A stretch of 64,000 bases of DNA, from NCBI GenBank assembly GCA_036971715.1, contig JAVHJL010000008.1:2108001-2172000 (forward strand), in the 5' to 3' direction. Position 1 is the first letter of the stretch. Each line of letters starts with the position of its first letter. The DNA comes from Arthrobotrys musiformis. Taxonomy: Eukaryota > Ascomycota > Orbiliomycetes > Orbiliales > Orbiliaceae. Both the position numbers and the translations under genes were made by a program. The notes under the pieces are model-generated. The model was not told where the DNA came from, made no database searches, and saw only the letters and a list, made by a program, of their open reading frames with translations. Shown one piece after another: positions 12,901-24,030 of this stretch.

Positions 12901-14403
12901 GCTCTAAAGACTCCATGTATACGTATACACGCTGTTGCTTGTCACCTTTGCGATCAGACGGTGGCGTGTTAATGTTGTCGATGTCAACATGTTGCGCAAT
13001 TGCGCAGTTGTATTGTTGGAAATAGAGCTAAAGCAGCCCAAATTTATGTTGGGTACTCGAACCAGGGACCGTGATGTTGGTTGTAAATGTCCGAATCTTC
13101 TTTTGGGAGGAACCGAAGCAGGCCCGCTGCATCAACTTATTAGTTAGTTTTGGATCGGTATGTCCTGACAAGTTAAACTTAAAGCCATTATTCTGGCATC
13201 ATCATTATCAAGCATGTATATATACACGCATACATCGTGTACTTGACGTCCGCGCCCGTCTGGACTTATGTGGCGACTGTTCGGTCGAGGTTGGAATATG
13301 ACATATGCCGAAGAGTTGCCATTGTTGGATTTCGTGCATTGAGTCCCAAGCACAGGCTTTCTGGCTTCAAGAGTGTCGACGTCAACTTGTTCCAGGGCCG
13401 GGTCATTAAATTGATTTGATTTTAGAAAAGAGGTATTTAATGGTAATAGACTTTTATGCTATATGCGTACGTATTTTCGGAGACGAGACTACCTATTTTC
13501 TATGTTGGGAGATTTGATTCCTCCCTTGCTAGGGGAATTCGGGGACCGTGATCATGATAGTTCATGAATGCGACAATATTAATTATTATTAACACTATAT
13601 AAATCGGGGTACTCTCATAGCTGGGTTTATATAGTAGGATTAAGTTCGAGGATAGGGTCAACTTTAGCTTTAAGATTGAATTAAATTTGTTTTTCGCATT
13701 GCGCAATGACCGGCGAGGTTATACAGGGACGCTCACGGTTTGCCCGAGCGGCTGGACTCGAAGCTACCCGTATACGAGGCAGCATTCAATTCGCGTATTT
13801 CTCAACATGCAACGAAAGTGAGTCTCGTTTCCGGACGGCAGCAGGCCGCAAGGTCAAAAGTTATCGATAGGGAGGAATGAAGCTACTAACAACTAGCTGG
13901 AAAACGCAATGCGGGGCCTTAGAGCGGGTCGGAGCGCAGCTCGCAGCCACTGTGGGGAATCAATTGCGACCGGCCGGGTCAAGCTGAACAAGGCCACGCA
14001 CAACTGCAGCTGTTATAGCCTTGTGATTCCGAGATCCGTGGTTTGATGCGTGGCCTACACATATTTTGGGTCTTTTCTATTCGAAGTGCATTTCAGCTAT
14101 TCCTGTGTGCGAAGAGCAAAAAAAAGCCACCAAATTGCGCTAGCCGATATTGTACACAATCGCGAGTGTGATCGCATTCGGAGGCGCAACAACGACCAAA
14201 GAGATCCATACGGGATACTCCATGGCTTGATGGCTTCAACTATTGACAGTGAAAACAAGCTTGGCAGCTTTATAAAGAATAGAATAAAAGGCTTGTACAT
14301 TGCATTGGAGAATTTGTAACTCATTGATTTCCAGTATACCTTTTCCCTTTGCCATTGACGCGTCAACTGGCCTTCTCGTCCAACACCGCGAGGATTATAT
14401 TCC

Positions 14404-17361
14404 ATGATGGGTTGGTGGAAGGATGTATTTTTTTCCTGGTGGCTTATTTTATGCCATTTCTTCGGATTTCGTTCATCGGGAACGCTCGAGGATGACGAAT
14501 TCGATGTACAAATTCTACCGACTTTGCATACTCTGACACCTGAGTATGAGGGTGCTCACGCTCCTTTGAATGATCCTTGGAATTTATACCCTAATCTTTG
14601 GACCATCGATCCTCGAAATAGGACCAAATACACATGCCTAGAAGATCCCGGTTTTAAAAAAATTGTCAAGTCAATACCGTCTCCAATGAACCGTAGTATA
14701 TGCAACACGGATACTACGAGGCAGACATGGTGTAGATTGGACAATAGTGATGATGATGATGGAGCCGCGAGCCATATTTGTTTTGATTATGAGTCTGTTC
14801 CGGTGACCCGCAAACACAAAATAGGTGTTCCTGAGGGCCAACCGGAGATCTTGAAAGTAAGCATTCGCATCCCTATCACATTGTCTTGTAGATACCGCAA
14901 TGCTTATCAAAGTTTTCACTGGAAGGAAACCATAACTATCGACTATGGCTACATTCGGCCGGATGGCTACCTCAAAAAGGCAATGCTTATTAACGGAACG
15001 TATCCTGGACCGCTAATACGAGCCTACTGGGGCCAAACCATCCAGCTTAAAGTTATCAATCGGCTCGGCGTAGATGGCTCAGGGATCAGGAATGGGACTT
15101 CAATTCACCCTCATGGATTCAGGCTGTGGAATCGGGCCGGGGAGGATGGCGTTCCTGGTGTAACCCAGTGTAAGTGCCGGCGCCACTAGTCTGCCTGAGC
15201 GATGTATCTCCGTTGCAACTTGGCGGAGTAATCGGTAGCTATAGAGCAACTATTAATCTTTGTCTAAACTGAATTAGGTCCTATTCCGGTACGACTACCC
15301 TTTTTAAGCTTGAGAGTATATTTTTTGTTGTTAGCTGTTGAAGTTAAGGCTGGGCTAATGACGTAATTTTTATATATAAATTGTAAAGCCTGGCTCTAGT
15401 TTTACTTACACCTGGGAGGTAAATCAATATGGAACTACTTGGTACCACAGGTAAGAAATTATGAAAAATCTTTCAATTGTGTTTTGCTACAAACCCGTCT
15501 TATATTGATTGTCATATTTTACTATATAGTCATCTATCACTCCAGTATCCTAATGGCATTGTAGGTACGTTAAATATTATTTCGGAATTTTGTTCTGGCA
15601 TCTGACCATATATTGCGCAATTGCTAACATTTTTTGTTTAGCGCCAATGATACTCGAAGGCCCTAAAAGTGCAAATTATGATATAGATGTCGGAGCAATC
15701 CTTTTGACGGATTGGTATCATGACAACCCGTTCGCTATATACCAAGATGAGCTCCGAATGGCGCAAGTCCCAAATAGCACCCTAATTAACGGTAAAGGAA
15801 AGTTCGACTGCTCATTAATTAAAACGACTGATTTGGACCCAGAGAGGTGCAAAGAAGGTTCATACTGGGAGCATAACTTTGTGACTGGAAAATGGCATCT
15901 CTTGCGATTTGTAAACACGGCGACAGCGAGCACTTTCAGAGTTTCGATTGACCAGCACGATATGATAATAATAACAGTCGATTTCACGTCTGTCCGACCA
16001 TCAATACCTCTCAAATATATCGAGATCGCAGTTGGTTAGTTATGTCTTAGAAAAGGCGCTAGATATTGTTATTTTGTTACTCATTCTCGGTGTTTGTTCT
16101 AGGGCAAAGATATGAAGTTTTAGTGTATGGAAATTATTCAGCAGCGGACGGAGACTTTTGGCTACGCTCGGAACCCATGAATTGCAATCAAGGACATGTA
16201 AAGAACCACATCAACCCTAGTAACGTTGCGAAGGGCATTATCCGCTATGGGGGCGGTCGCGGAAAGGATCCAACTTCCATCAGTCATATCCCCAAAGACT
16301 TCCCCCATGATTGCAAGGACGTGGAGACCGAAAACATAGTTCCGGTGTTCTCGAGAGGTTCCGGAGCTTTCGATTTTAAGAACCTCTATAACACTTCGGA
16401 AAAGCTCCAGGTATCCTTGGTCCCGAATAATAATACCAATGCCGCAAAATTAGAACTCGGAACTCAGATGCCCCTCAGGGGGCCAGAATCGGGACCATTG
16501 CCAGAATTTAAGGGCAATCTTTGGCAGATCTTGGGCGTTCCTATGGAAGTGAACTGGTCATCACCTGCAATGCTGCTTTATAGCGGAAAGGCTAAGCCAT
16601 CCGATTTCCCAGCGAAATACGCTGTTCTTGAAGAGACTCTGGGTCCTAGAGGGAGTATGAGGAACGTAAGTCCGACCTTTCTATAATTTTGTTCTCACGA
16701 GCAGAAATTGAGATGCCTAGTTTTACAAATTTAAAGTTTACTGATCTATTGATATTAATTTTAGGTTATATTTCACATAAACGGAACCGGAGAGCTAGGA
16801 AAAAACATAAGCACCATGCACCCAATACACGTAGGCTCCCCATGGCTGATGAAGAAAATCATATCTTTGTTGATATACTATCTCCGCAATTAAAAGGCTA
16901 ACACAGTGGAGTTACTATAGATACACGGCCATGATTTTGTAGTCCTGGCCCAAGGACCTGGAAATTTCGACGAAAAGAATATGGAGAAATTTGTTTATAA
17001 CCCAGTCAGGAGAGACGTTGCAACAATGCCAGCGAATGGGTATCTCATTATATCGTTTCCAGTTGATAATCCTGGAATCTGGCTACTCCACTGTCATCTA
17101 GGTAGGATAGATATCATTTCCTCACTCCAATGCATGAGTTCCATCAACACAGCTAACTCGGGTTACATAACATTAGCATGGCATGCGAGCCAAGGCCTTG
17201 CTCTTATGATCTTAGAGAAAACTGTAGGCTACAAGCCACCAGTCTTAAATTGGGGACAGGAGATGAGACCCATGGCATCACTTACAGGGAATTGTGAGAG
17301 ATGGATAAATTATACGTTGACTCCACCATATCCAGACAAAATGGACGACTCTGGTGTTTAA
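14404..17361 (+). CDS. Multicopper oxidase, asco-laccase type
   Basis: A nine-exon model: 14404-15169, 15278-15288, 15389-15450, 15530-15564, 15642-16034, 16103-16665, 16765-16830, 16921-17101 and 17177-17361. It closes in frame at 753 residues. A further in-frame intron at 14857-14925 (69 nt, GTAAGC donor) is possible and would give 730. All four copper signatures are readable: SIHPHGF (L1), TTWYHSHLSLQYPNG (L2, across a splice), HPIHIHGHDF (L3, across a splice) and HCHLAWHASQGLAL (L4), with Leu at the T1 axial position. The protein ends in DSGV, the C-terminal plug typical of ascomycete laccases. The N-terminus (WWLILCHFFGF) may be a signal peptide, and the region before the first cupredoxin domain is longer than usual. 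L1 has Pro where HWHG is the rule. Such enzymes oxidise phenols with O2 and are usually extracellular; melanin or pigment chemistry is possible. Confidence 0.85.
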
Positions 17362-18437
17362 CTGCTCGGCGCTAGCTACGTATACAATCCTATATACACA
17401 TTCTTAGCCAGATGTCAGCTAGGGATTGGGAGGATCTCTCTTGTATTCATCCTCGCCTGTTTAGGTCCGAAGTTTTTTGCGACAATCATGAGTCCCAATA
17501 ATCTAGCCGTTCCATCTAGCTAGACATACGTATGAAGTAGCTAGATTTCGATGTACATGTACATAAATATTGCTTTAGGTCAGGTGAGAATCCTGTTCGG
17601 TGTTTAGTTTTCGACACTAGGTAGCTATGTCCGTACTGGACGTTCTCGAGCTTAGTCTCGGCGACCCTTCTTGTGTTGGTCTCGAGCTATGGATCGGTTT
17701 TCGGCGAATTTAATATTTGAGTTGACAAATTTGAAGGGCGCACATTCGGAGCGAAGAATCGGCCTTTGACCTAAATCTAGGCTTAAAACCACACGGGTGG
17801 CCTAGGCTGGTGGGTCAGCGTATTCATACTTTAGCGTGTGCGGCTGGAGAGGTAGCACGCGTGCCGCTTGCGGGCCTCGCGAGCCCGGCAATAGATCGAG
17901 GGTTGATATCATTCTAGGTACGTACACGTATGTACGAGAAGATGATGTTATAGTCGATGCGAGGCAATAATACGTAATGTGGGCGGCCCCAAGAAAGAAA
18001 CCAACTAGTGATTTGGTGCGTGTTGTCTGGGTTCGCGCATACAGGAATACCTGAATGCAAGCCACCGTCGCAGTCGCATTCGGCCGGCAGCTTAGGCGGG
18101 GAATACCATTGGTTAATAATTACAAGTTGAGTTGGAGGAATCTAGAGTGAGCCATGAAATAATAGAGGGGGGCCAGCAACATAGTGGAGAGAAAAACGAC
18201 TTTTTATGCTGAGAAACTGTAGTGGCACACATGAAAATTGAAGCCAATGCAACATGCTCGAGAAGGTTCAAGCCGGATTTCGAACTGAGGAAAAGGTTGA
18301 GGCTTGCCAGCAGCGCGTATTTATGCAGCTTCATGGTGGGAACAAAATTCAGCTGAGTCCATCTTCTGACCCATAGCTACCCAATACAGAAGATGGCGGG
18401 GTAATTCCAGTCCGCAAATTGAAGAACCCAAGAAGAA

Positions 18438-18452
18438 GGGGGGGGGGGGGGG
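18438..18452. repeat. Homopolymer G tract (15 nt)
   Basis: An uninterrupted run of 15 G about 230 bp upstream of the following start codon. It could form a G-quadruplex or may simply be slippage-prone sequence. Confidence 0.9.
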
Positions 18453-18497
18453 TCATAGAGCATAAAATTACTACACCGCTCGCTGCATCTAAACGTC

Positions 18498-18504
18498 TAT
18501 AAAA
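18498..18504 (+). promoter_or_regulatory. TATA-like box (TATAAAA)
   Basis: A TATAAAA match 175-181 bp before the ATG at 18679, followed by a C-rich and then an A/C-rich leader. It is a plausible core promoter for the next gene. Confidence 0.5.
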
Positions 18505-18678
18505 CCCCTCTTACGCCCCCCTTTGAATCAGAGAAGCTCAAAACACCCAAAATACCCAAAATACCAATAGATTATATTTGGACACATTTGGTTTTGTTCC
18601 CGCTTCTTAAAAAAAGGCCACTTGACAGATTTACACTTGAAAGGCCTTCGGAGCTGTGGAAAATTTAATCCCGCTAGA

Positions 18679-20519
18679 ATGAGCGCTGCCAACTCGGACC
18701 AGCCTGTTAAGTATGTGGAACACCCTCCACCGGCTGGGTTGGAGGATATGGAACCCCTGACCCGAAAACAATGGTCTTTGTGGATGGAGTTGGTCTACGA
18801 CACCCTTATAGACCCTGAAAAGTATTCGCAGGAAGTTTACAGTAAGGGTGGCAAATGGGTTCATCCTCAGCTTAAAGATATCGATCCTACAAATCAGCTT
18901 TGCCGTTCAGATGTCAAATACGACCCACCAAACTCTACATTCCTCAATCCTAATTATTGGGGAAACCGCAAGAACTTGACCCATTTTATCAATGAGCGAG
19001 CATGTAATGATGGCAGAAAATTTACTCCCGCCGGTGCGCCTATTCAGTGGACAGGCTTCCCTAAAATCATGGACTGGGGTGTTTTTGTTGGGACCCATAA
19101 AAAGACTGGAGAGGAGAGCTATGTCGCTGCCAAAGTCAACGGTTCTTGGTTAACCCCAGGTTCAGGGGATGGAAATAATGTATATTGGCAAGCCGATCAG
19201 TTTCGTGTTTTTCAAGACGAATATTTGGAGTGGGCAGTTACCCGGGACGAGAATGGGCACTTGAAAAAGGCTACATTTACGTGCGAAGGCCCGGAGGTAA
19301 GCAGATCTAGCTAGATAGCTTGTCGATCCATCAGCAATCGCGATTGAGGATAATGTCTGACATTGGTTTGTCCTGGATTATATAGTACTGGCGGACACTC
19401 GCGAAACACGAACCCGAAAAAGTCGTAAAATTGTACCAGAGTTTTGTTCCCGAATCCGAATGGCCAAAAATCACCAAAGAGGCCCTTTGGACAGCTACCG
19501 TGAATGGAGAAGCTGCCTACAACCCGGAAAACGAGTGGAATAGTCCACAGCCTGGAAACGGATACATTGCTCATCTGATCCACCCTAACAGCACATTAGC
19601 AGACGAGGTTGAAATAGTGGCCCAAGCTACAATCAAGCGTCCACCAGAATTCGAAGTCAACGAAGAGACTCTATGCGTTCATGGGGGGTTTGGCGAGCAA
19701 TATCGGAATTCTGACCCCACGGTGGGTTACCATATATAGCTAAAGACTAATAGGAATGGTTCTTTGCTAATCATGAATGTGGTAAATTTTAGATCGGCTG
19801 GTCCACGTATGGAGTATGCGACATGAGCGACACCTGCGGAACTGCTGTTTCGTTGGGGGAGCCTATTGGACTGTAAGTATAATATCACAGATACCTGTTT
19901 TCATATTTTCGAGGGCTAAGCGATCTAACTAAAACAATATTTTTACTGGAATAGGTACATCCAAAGCTGGGATTCCGAGAAGTTTAAAGGCCCAGAGGGC
20001 TTCGATATCTCGGAGTGTTGGCAACCCGTGCGCCCAAACCCCGATCCAAAATCTGCGGGTCCGTGGGTCCGTGTGGAGTTTAGAGTCCCGGATCACTACG
20101 ACTTTGGCCTCGAGGCCTTAGAGGTTGCTGATTCCTCAGGCGACTGGCACCAGTTGAAATACGGCTCTCAAATCGCTGAGCATATAACTATCGGTGTTGG
20201 TTATAGTACCTCAGTCGCAACTACGGAGGCTAGAGAGAAGCCCGCATATGACCCAGAGGACTGGGAACGGCTGAAAGAGGTGATCAAGGACCCAAAGGTT
20301 GTTGCCGGCTATAAGATTGATAGATCGCAGTTTTGGCATTACATGTCATATAAAGTTTTCTCTAAGGCCGGCCAAGATACTGAAGGGGAAAGTGCGTGGT
20401 ACAGGTGGTCGCAGACCTACAACAACATAACATTCGCTCGAAGGAAAGACGGGGGCGATACTGGTGACCGTTTAGGGCCTGTCAAGCCCGCCCCAGGGGA
20501 AGTCGACGGAGACTTTTAG
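18679..20519 (+). CDS. Uncharacterised 532-residue conserved-looking protein
   Basis: Four exons, 18679-19296, 19386-19721, 19793-19872 and 19955-20519, joined by introns of 89, 71 and 82 nt with clean GT-AG borders. The start is ATG 18679, since upstream frame only reaches a TTG. There is no signal peptide or membrane segment. The sequence has balanced composition throughout and distinctive segments: YLEWAVTRDENG, FTCEGPEYWRTLAKHEPEKV, ENEWNSPQPGNGYIAHLIHP and VRVEFRVPDHYDFGLEAL. The pattern EGPEYW followed by LYQSFVPE recalls, from memory, a family of uncharacterised bacterial and fungal proteins of similar length, but I cannot name it. It is likely an intracellular soluble enzyme or sugar-binding-like protein. 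It lies 1.3 kb downstream of the laccase in the same orientation, so a functional pairing is possible but unproven. Confidence 0.8.
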
Positions 20520-21096
20520 GAGCGTGTTTTTATTAGTTCCATTGCAATAGGTGTTTTGATGGAAGGGCCTGGAGTGGTCTTGTGTGAGCCTAGGGTACAT
20601 GGATCTGGATGAGTCGACTCGGGGCTATTGGTACATTGGATATATGTACCTATGTGTTGGGCAATCGATACAATGATATATACTTACTTATGGCAATGAG
20701 TTACACCTCAACTTTGGAGCCTATATACAGATAATTTTTATGCAGGCAGACAATTTGTCTTCGAGACTACTATGTGTATTTATCCTTCAGTAGCTATAGT
20801 CTAGAATCTAGATTTAACATGAAAACCGCCATGTACATGTTCCATTCCCTTGGATGATTGGATACATCGATATCGATATATATCTACGTAGCTACTTAGA
20901 TACGAACAGACCTCTAGCTTCAAGGGACTCGATCGAACTGACCAAATCTCCCCATATAATTATTTTCTTGGAATTTTCCTATTGTATTTCTAATTTCATA
21001 TAACGTTATGAAATTTAAGGCCGTAGTTCACATTGAATACTAGTATCCCCATATCGATATATCCATCCACTTGTTTAACAACGCAGACTTCTGCAA

Positions 21097-21117
21097 AAAT
21101 GCAACAGCCTTAAAGTC
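21097..21117 (+). repeat. 21-nt element, copy 1 of 2
   Basis: This stretch (starts AAATGCAACAG, ends CTTAAAGTC) is identical over 21 nt to 50600-50620, while the flanks differ. Here it lies 385-405 bp upstream of the lactone oxidase ATG. Confidence 0.7.
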
Positions 21118-21138
21118 ACGTGTGGAATTGGTCACGTG
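21115..21138. promoter_or_regulatory. Paired GTCACGTG (CACGTG E-box) sites
   Basis: Two GTCACGTG octamers, at 21115-21122 and 21131-21138, are spaced 16 bp start to start. CACGTG palindromes are bound by bHLH factors; RTCACRTG is the yeast Cbf1 consensus. They sit about 365-390 bp before the lactone oxidase start. Confidence 0.5.
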
Positions 21139-21501
21139 GAAGGATCCTTGGTGGGGTCATCCAGATGTCCGGCCCCGGCACGCCTCCAAAATTTCGTCAT
21201 GACCGCTCCGAATGATCTTGATCTCTTCGACTAATTGCAACCGCAACAGCTTACTAAGATGCGAGGCTACTTCAACGGACCGGCCGGATGAAGGCGACTG
21301 ACTCCTAATCTTCTAAAACACCACCATCGTCGTTTGCGACCTGCGATTTTACCACTTCTAAACGTTTTTGCCGTAGTTTTGGGAGGCGACTGATGTTCCT
21401 CGGTTGTCAAGGGTCTTTTGTTCCTTTTTTTCGAACCCCTCCAAACCTAAACGAGAACGAAAGAGACCTGCTCGCCGTCGCTGCGATACAAAGTCGCAGA
21501 T

Positions 21502-23322
21502 ATGCCGTTTAATCCGAATGCCCATTCGCGGTGGGTACCGTATACCACCGATGCGATCGCTGAGGTCTCCTACGATCCTCTATCCGATACTCACATCCCG
21601 TTCCGAGCTTCCCTAAACCATTTCCACCAAAACTGGGCGCATATTCACTCCTCAAGGCCCCAGCTCTTCTTACGGCCTCAGTCGATCGAGGAGCTACAGC
21701 TTATCGTTACCTTAGCTGGACGATGTCAGAAACGTATTACGGTTATTGGTTCGGGACATTCACCGAATGCTTTGACGTGTACACCCGGTTGGATGATATC
21801 TTTGGACGACTTCCAAGAGGTTCTGAAGGTTAACGAAGATACACGGGAGATCACGGTTCAGTCTGGGATACGGCTGTATCAGTTACACAGAGTCCTTGAT
21901 GGCCTTGGATTGGCTATGCCTAATTTGGGTACGATATCTGAGCAGAGTATTTCTGGTGTAATCAGCACAGCTACGCATGGAAGCTCTCTCCACCATGGAC
22001 TAATATCCGATGATGTGACGAGCCTTACCATCCTTCTCTCCAACGGAGATCTCATAAAATGTTTCCGCGACGGAACAACGGACCCCAAGATCTTTGACGA
22101 AAACGACGGCATATCGCTTTTCCGTGCCGCTTTGGTGTCCCTCGGCGCTCTGGGGATAATAACTTCGGTAACCTTCCAAGCTCGTAAAGCTTTCAATCTG
22201 GCTTGGACTCAAACAGTTCACCCGCATATCGACGTTATTACGCATTGGAACTCCCAGATATTCGGTGCTGCGGAATACGAACGTGTCTGGTGGTATCCAT
22301 ACACCGGGAAGGCACTACACTGGAGTGCCGCTCCTACAACACTATCTCCAACCCCTCCACTACCATCATGGTTCGGAACGACGATAGGATACCATATCAA
22401 TCAATTAATGCTGCTAGCGACAGTATACATTCCGTCTCTAACGCCGCTAGCCGAAAAAGCCATGTTTTATATGCAATACGGCTATCTTATTCACTCTTCG
22501 TCGAAAGGAACCATTACGGGTGTTTCAACATCGGTGGATGCAATGTCCATGAATTGTCTTTATCGCCAATACGTGAATGAATGGAGCATCCCGCTATCAT
22601 CCGGCCCTGAATTCCTTCATCGCTTGCAATCCTGGCTCCAAGGGAAACGTTACGACGTTCATAAAATCCCATTCGACAACACTGCTTCGTCCACACGGGT
22701 TTACGCTCACTCACCCATCGAAGTGCGACCTTCGTATCCTGCTCCAGGCCATAGAAGCGAGGATCTCAGACCATATCTCGATACTCACCAAAAGGGAGAA
22801 CCAAGCTTGTATATCAACGCTACCTTATTCAGACCTTACGGAAGGGATATTCCGGGCCGAGAGAAATTCTATGAGGTTTTCGAGTGGTTGATGAAGGAGT
22901 ATGGTGGGAAACCGCATTGGGCGAAGAATTGGAGCACACTTGGCAAACGCGAGTTTAAGAGTATGTACGGCCAAGATCTCGAGAAGTGGGTCGAGGTTAG
23001 GAGAAAGGTTGATGGGAATGGTGTTTTTTTGAACGACTTTGTGAAGCTTTATATTGAGGATGGCAGTGGGGATGGGGAACTTGACGAAGTTGAGGGGATG
23101 TTTGGAGAGAAAGGGGAGGAGAAGGCGGTTGAAAAGGAGACGAAATGGAAGGGGAAGCAGGCGGTTAGACGGCTGAGTGATGAGAGCGATGTGACCATGA
23201 CTGCGAGCAGTGGGAGCTTGAGGAATAGCCTTTTGGCAGGAAGTTACGAGCATCTGAGGGCGAGCGAGACAGAAATGTCGTTCATGGAGGTTGAAGGGCC
23301 CCCACCTTTTGCGGATTTGTAA
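21502..23322 (+). CDS. ALO1: D-arabinono-1,4-lactone oxidase
   Basis: Single exon of 606 residues. It belongs to the vanillyl-alcohol-oxidase-type FAD family. The FAD-binding half contains VIGSGHSPNALT, where His86 matches the covalently flavinylated histidine of yeast Alo1, and STATHGSSLHHG further on. The C-terminal substrate domain includes YERVWWYPYTGKALHW. The enzyme oxidises D-arabinono-1,4-lactone to D-erythroascorbate with O2, forming H2O2, and in yeast it sits on the mitochondrial outer membrane. The conserved part ends near FLNDFVKLYIEDG (about residue 520). The following roughly 85 residues are acidic, then Ser-rich and disordered, longer than in yeast (526 residues in total). The start is the first in-frame ATG that precedes the conserved FNPNAHSRWVPY region. 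Single-exon structure contrasts with most neighbours. Confidence 0.92.
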   Translation: MPFNPNAHSRWVPYTTDAIAEVSYDPLSDTHIPFRASLNHFHQNWAHIHSSRPQLFLRPQSIEELQLIVTLAGRCQKRITVIGSGHSPNALTCTPGWMISLDDFQEVLKVNEDTREITVQSGIRLYQLHRVLDGLGLAMPNLGTISEQSISGVISTATHGSSLHHGLISDDVTSLTILLSNGDLIKCFRDGTTDPKIFDENDGISLFRAALVSLGALGIITSVTFQARKAFNLAWTQTVHPHIDVITHWNSQIFGAAEYERVWWYPYTGKALHWSAAPTTLSPTPPLPSWFGTTIGYHINQLMLLATVYIPSLTPLAEKAMFYMQYGYLIHSSSKGTITGVSTSVDAMSMNCLYRQYVNEWSIPLSSGPEFLHRLQSWLQGKRYDVHKIPFDNTASSTRVYAHSPIEVRPSYPAPGHRSEDLRPYLDTHQKGEPSLYINATLFRPYGRDIPGREKFYEVFEWLMKEYGGKPHWAKNWSTLGKREFKSMYGQDLEKWVEVRRKVDGNGVFLNDFVKLYIEDGSGDGELDEVEGMFGEKGEEKAVEKETKWKGKQAVRRLSDESDVTMTASSGSLRNSLLAGSYEHLRASETEMSFMEVEGPPPFADL

Positions 23323-24030
23323 GATATATATCTTAAAAGAGGCATAATAACTTAATGATAGTGTTTATAAAGGGTATTAACTATTAATTCTATGATCGGG
23401 CAACGATGGTATTGAATCCGAAAAAATGCAAGGGAAACTTGATTATGAAATTGGCGTGCCGATTTCAACAGTTCGGTAATAAAATATATTTGGCTCTATA
23501 TGTCAGCGCTTGAATCGCTTTATATTTCTGAGCAGCTAGCTGAAGCCTTAGGATACGAAATATATCATATGAAAACGCGCCAATATCGTAAGGTCCCGCG
23601 GTGACTAATTCTGATTTTCGCATGGATGCATGCTGTGGGATCAACCTGTCGACAAAAATACGAAACCGGGCTGATAAATTTCGTAGGAGGTCGAGGTCTA
23701 TTATAAGTTTAAACTCGCAGATTAAAATACATAAAACAACTAAGCCTACCGCATCCTGCGGCTACCACGCAGCAGCCAGTAGCTAGCTGCAGCAGCTGTC
23801 TGTCGCAACTTTCGCCAACCCGCGACATCAACTCTACCAGGGCCTCGGTTTCGTTCAATTATATAGCTTGGCTTGTTTGTGCCTCTTAATCTAGATACTT
23901 ATACAACAACGAGGACCCGAAACTTATCTCCTAGGACTTTTTGCTGTCGGTTTTTAGCATCCGAAAATCGCTGAAGCGGGTACTTTCTCCGGGAGCTGCG
24001 GGGCTGGGCAGCCTACAACCAGGGCCAAGC
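23323..24030. other. Intergenic between ALO1 and the ankyrin gene
   Basis: No coding signal. An acceptor-like TTTTTAG at 23952-23958 precedes the next frame, so an unrecognised 5' exon of the ankyrin gene could lie here. Confidence 0.45.

Larger units (their letters stand above)
4666..14403. other. Gene-poor stretch of about 9.7 kb
   Basis: No frame here exceeds about 145 codons, and none shows a recognisable motif, codon bias or convincing splice chain. I see no transposase, integrase, reverse transcriptase, long terminal repeat or inverted repeat. CpG is not obviously depleted, so there is no clear sign of repeat-induced point mutation by eye. Small repeats occur: AGTAC pentamers near 5131 and CATTG pentamers near 9888. 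The stretch may hold UTRs, non-coding RNA genes or decayed sequence too degenerate to read. Confidence 0.5.
17362..18678. other. Intergenic between laccase and the next gene
   Basis: Non-coding as far as I can read. It holds a 15-nt G run at 18438-18452 and a TATA-like box at 18498-18504 that fits the following gene. A minus-strand frame at 18113-18334 starts with a signal-peptide-like segment but has no other support. Confidence 0.55.
20520..21501. other. Intergenic, upstream of the lactone oxidase gene
   Basis: AT-rich 3' flank of the preceding gene, then the promoter region of the lactone oxidase. Notable sites are a 21-nt element at 21097-21117 and two GTCACGTG motifs at 21115-21138. No gene is seen. 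Confidence 0.6.

Noticed and set aside
13735..13765. tRNA-like TGCCCGAGCGG motif
   Set aside because: It looks like the 5' part of a class II tRNA, but no matching T arm or acceptor stem follows.
18113..18334. 73-codon minus-strand frame starting with a signal-peptide-like segment
   Set aside because: No promoter, intron or mature-domain support; a chance hydrophobic start is likely.
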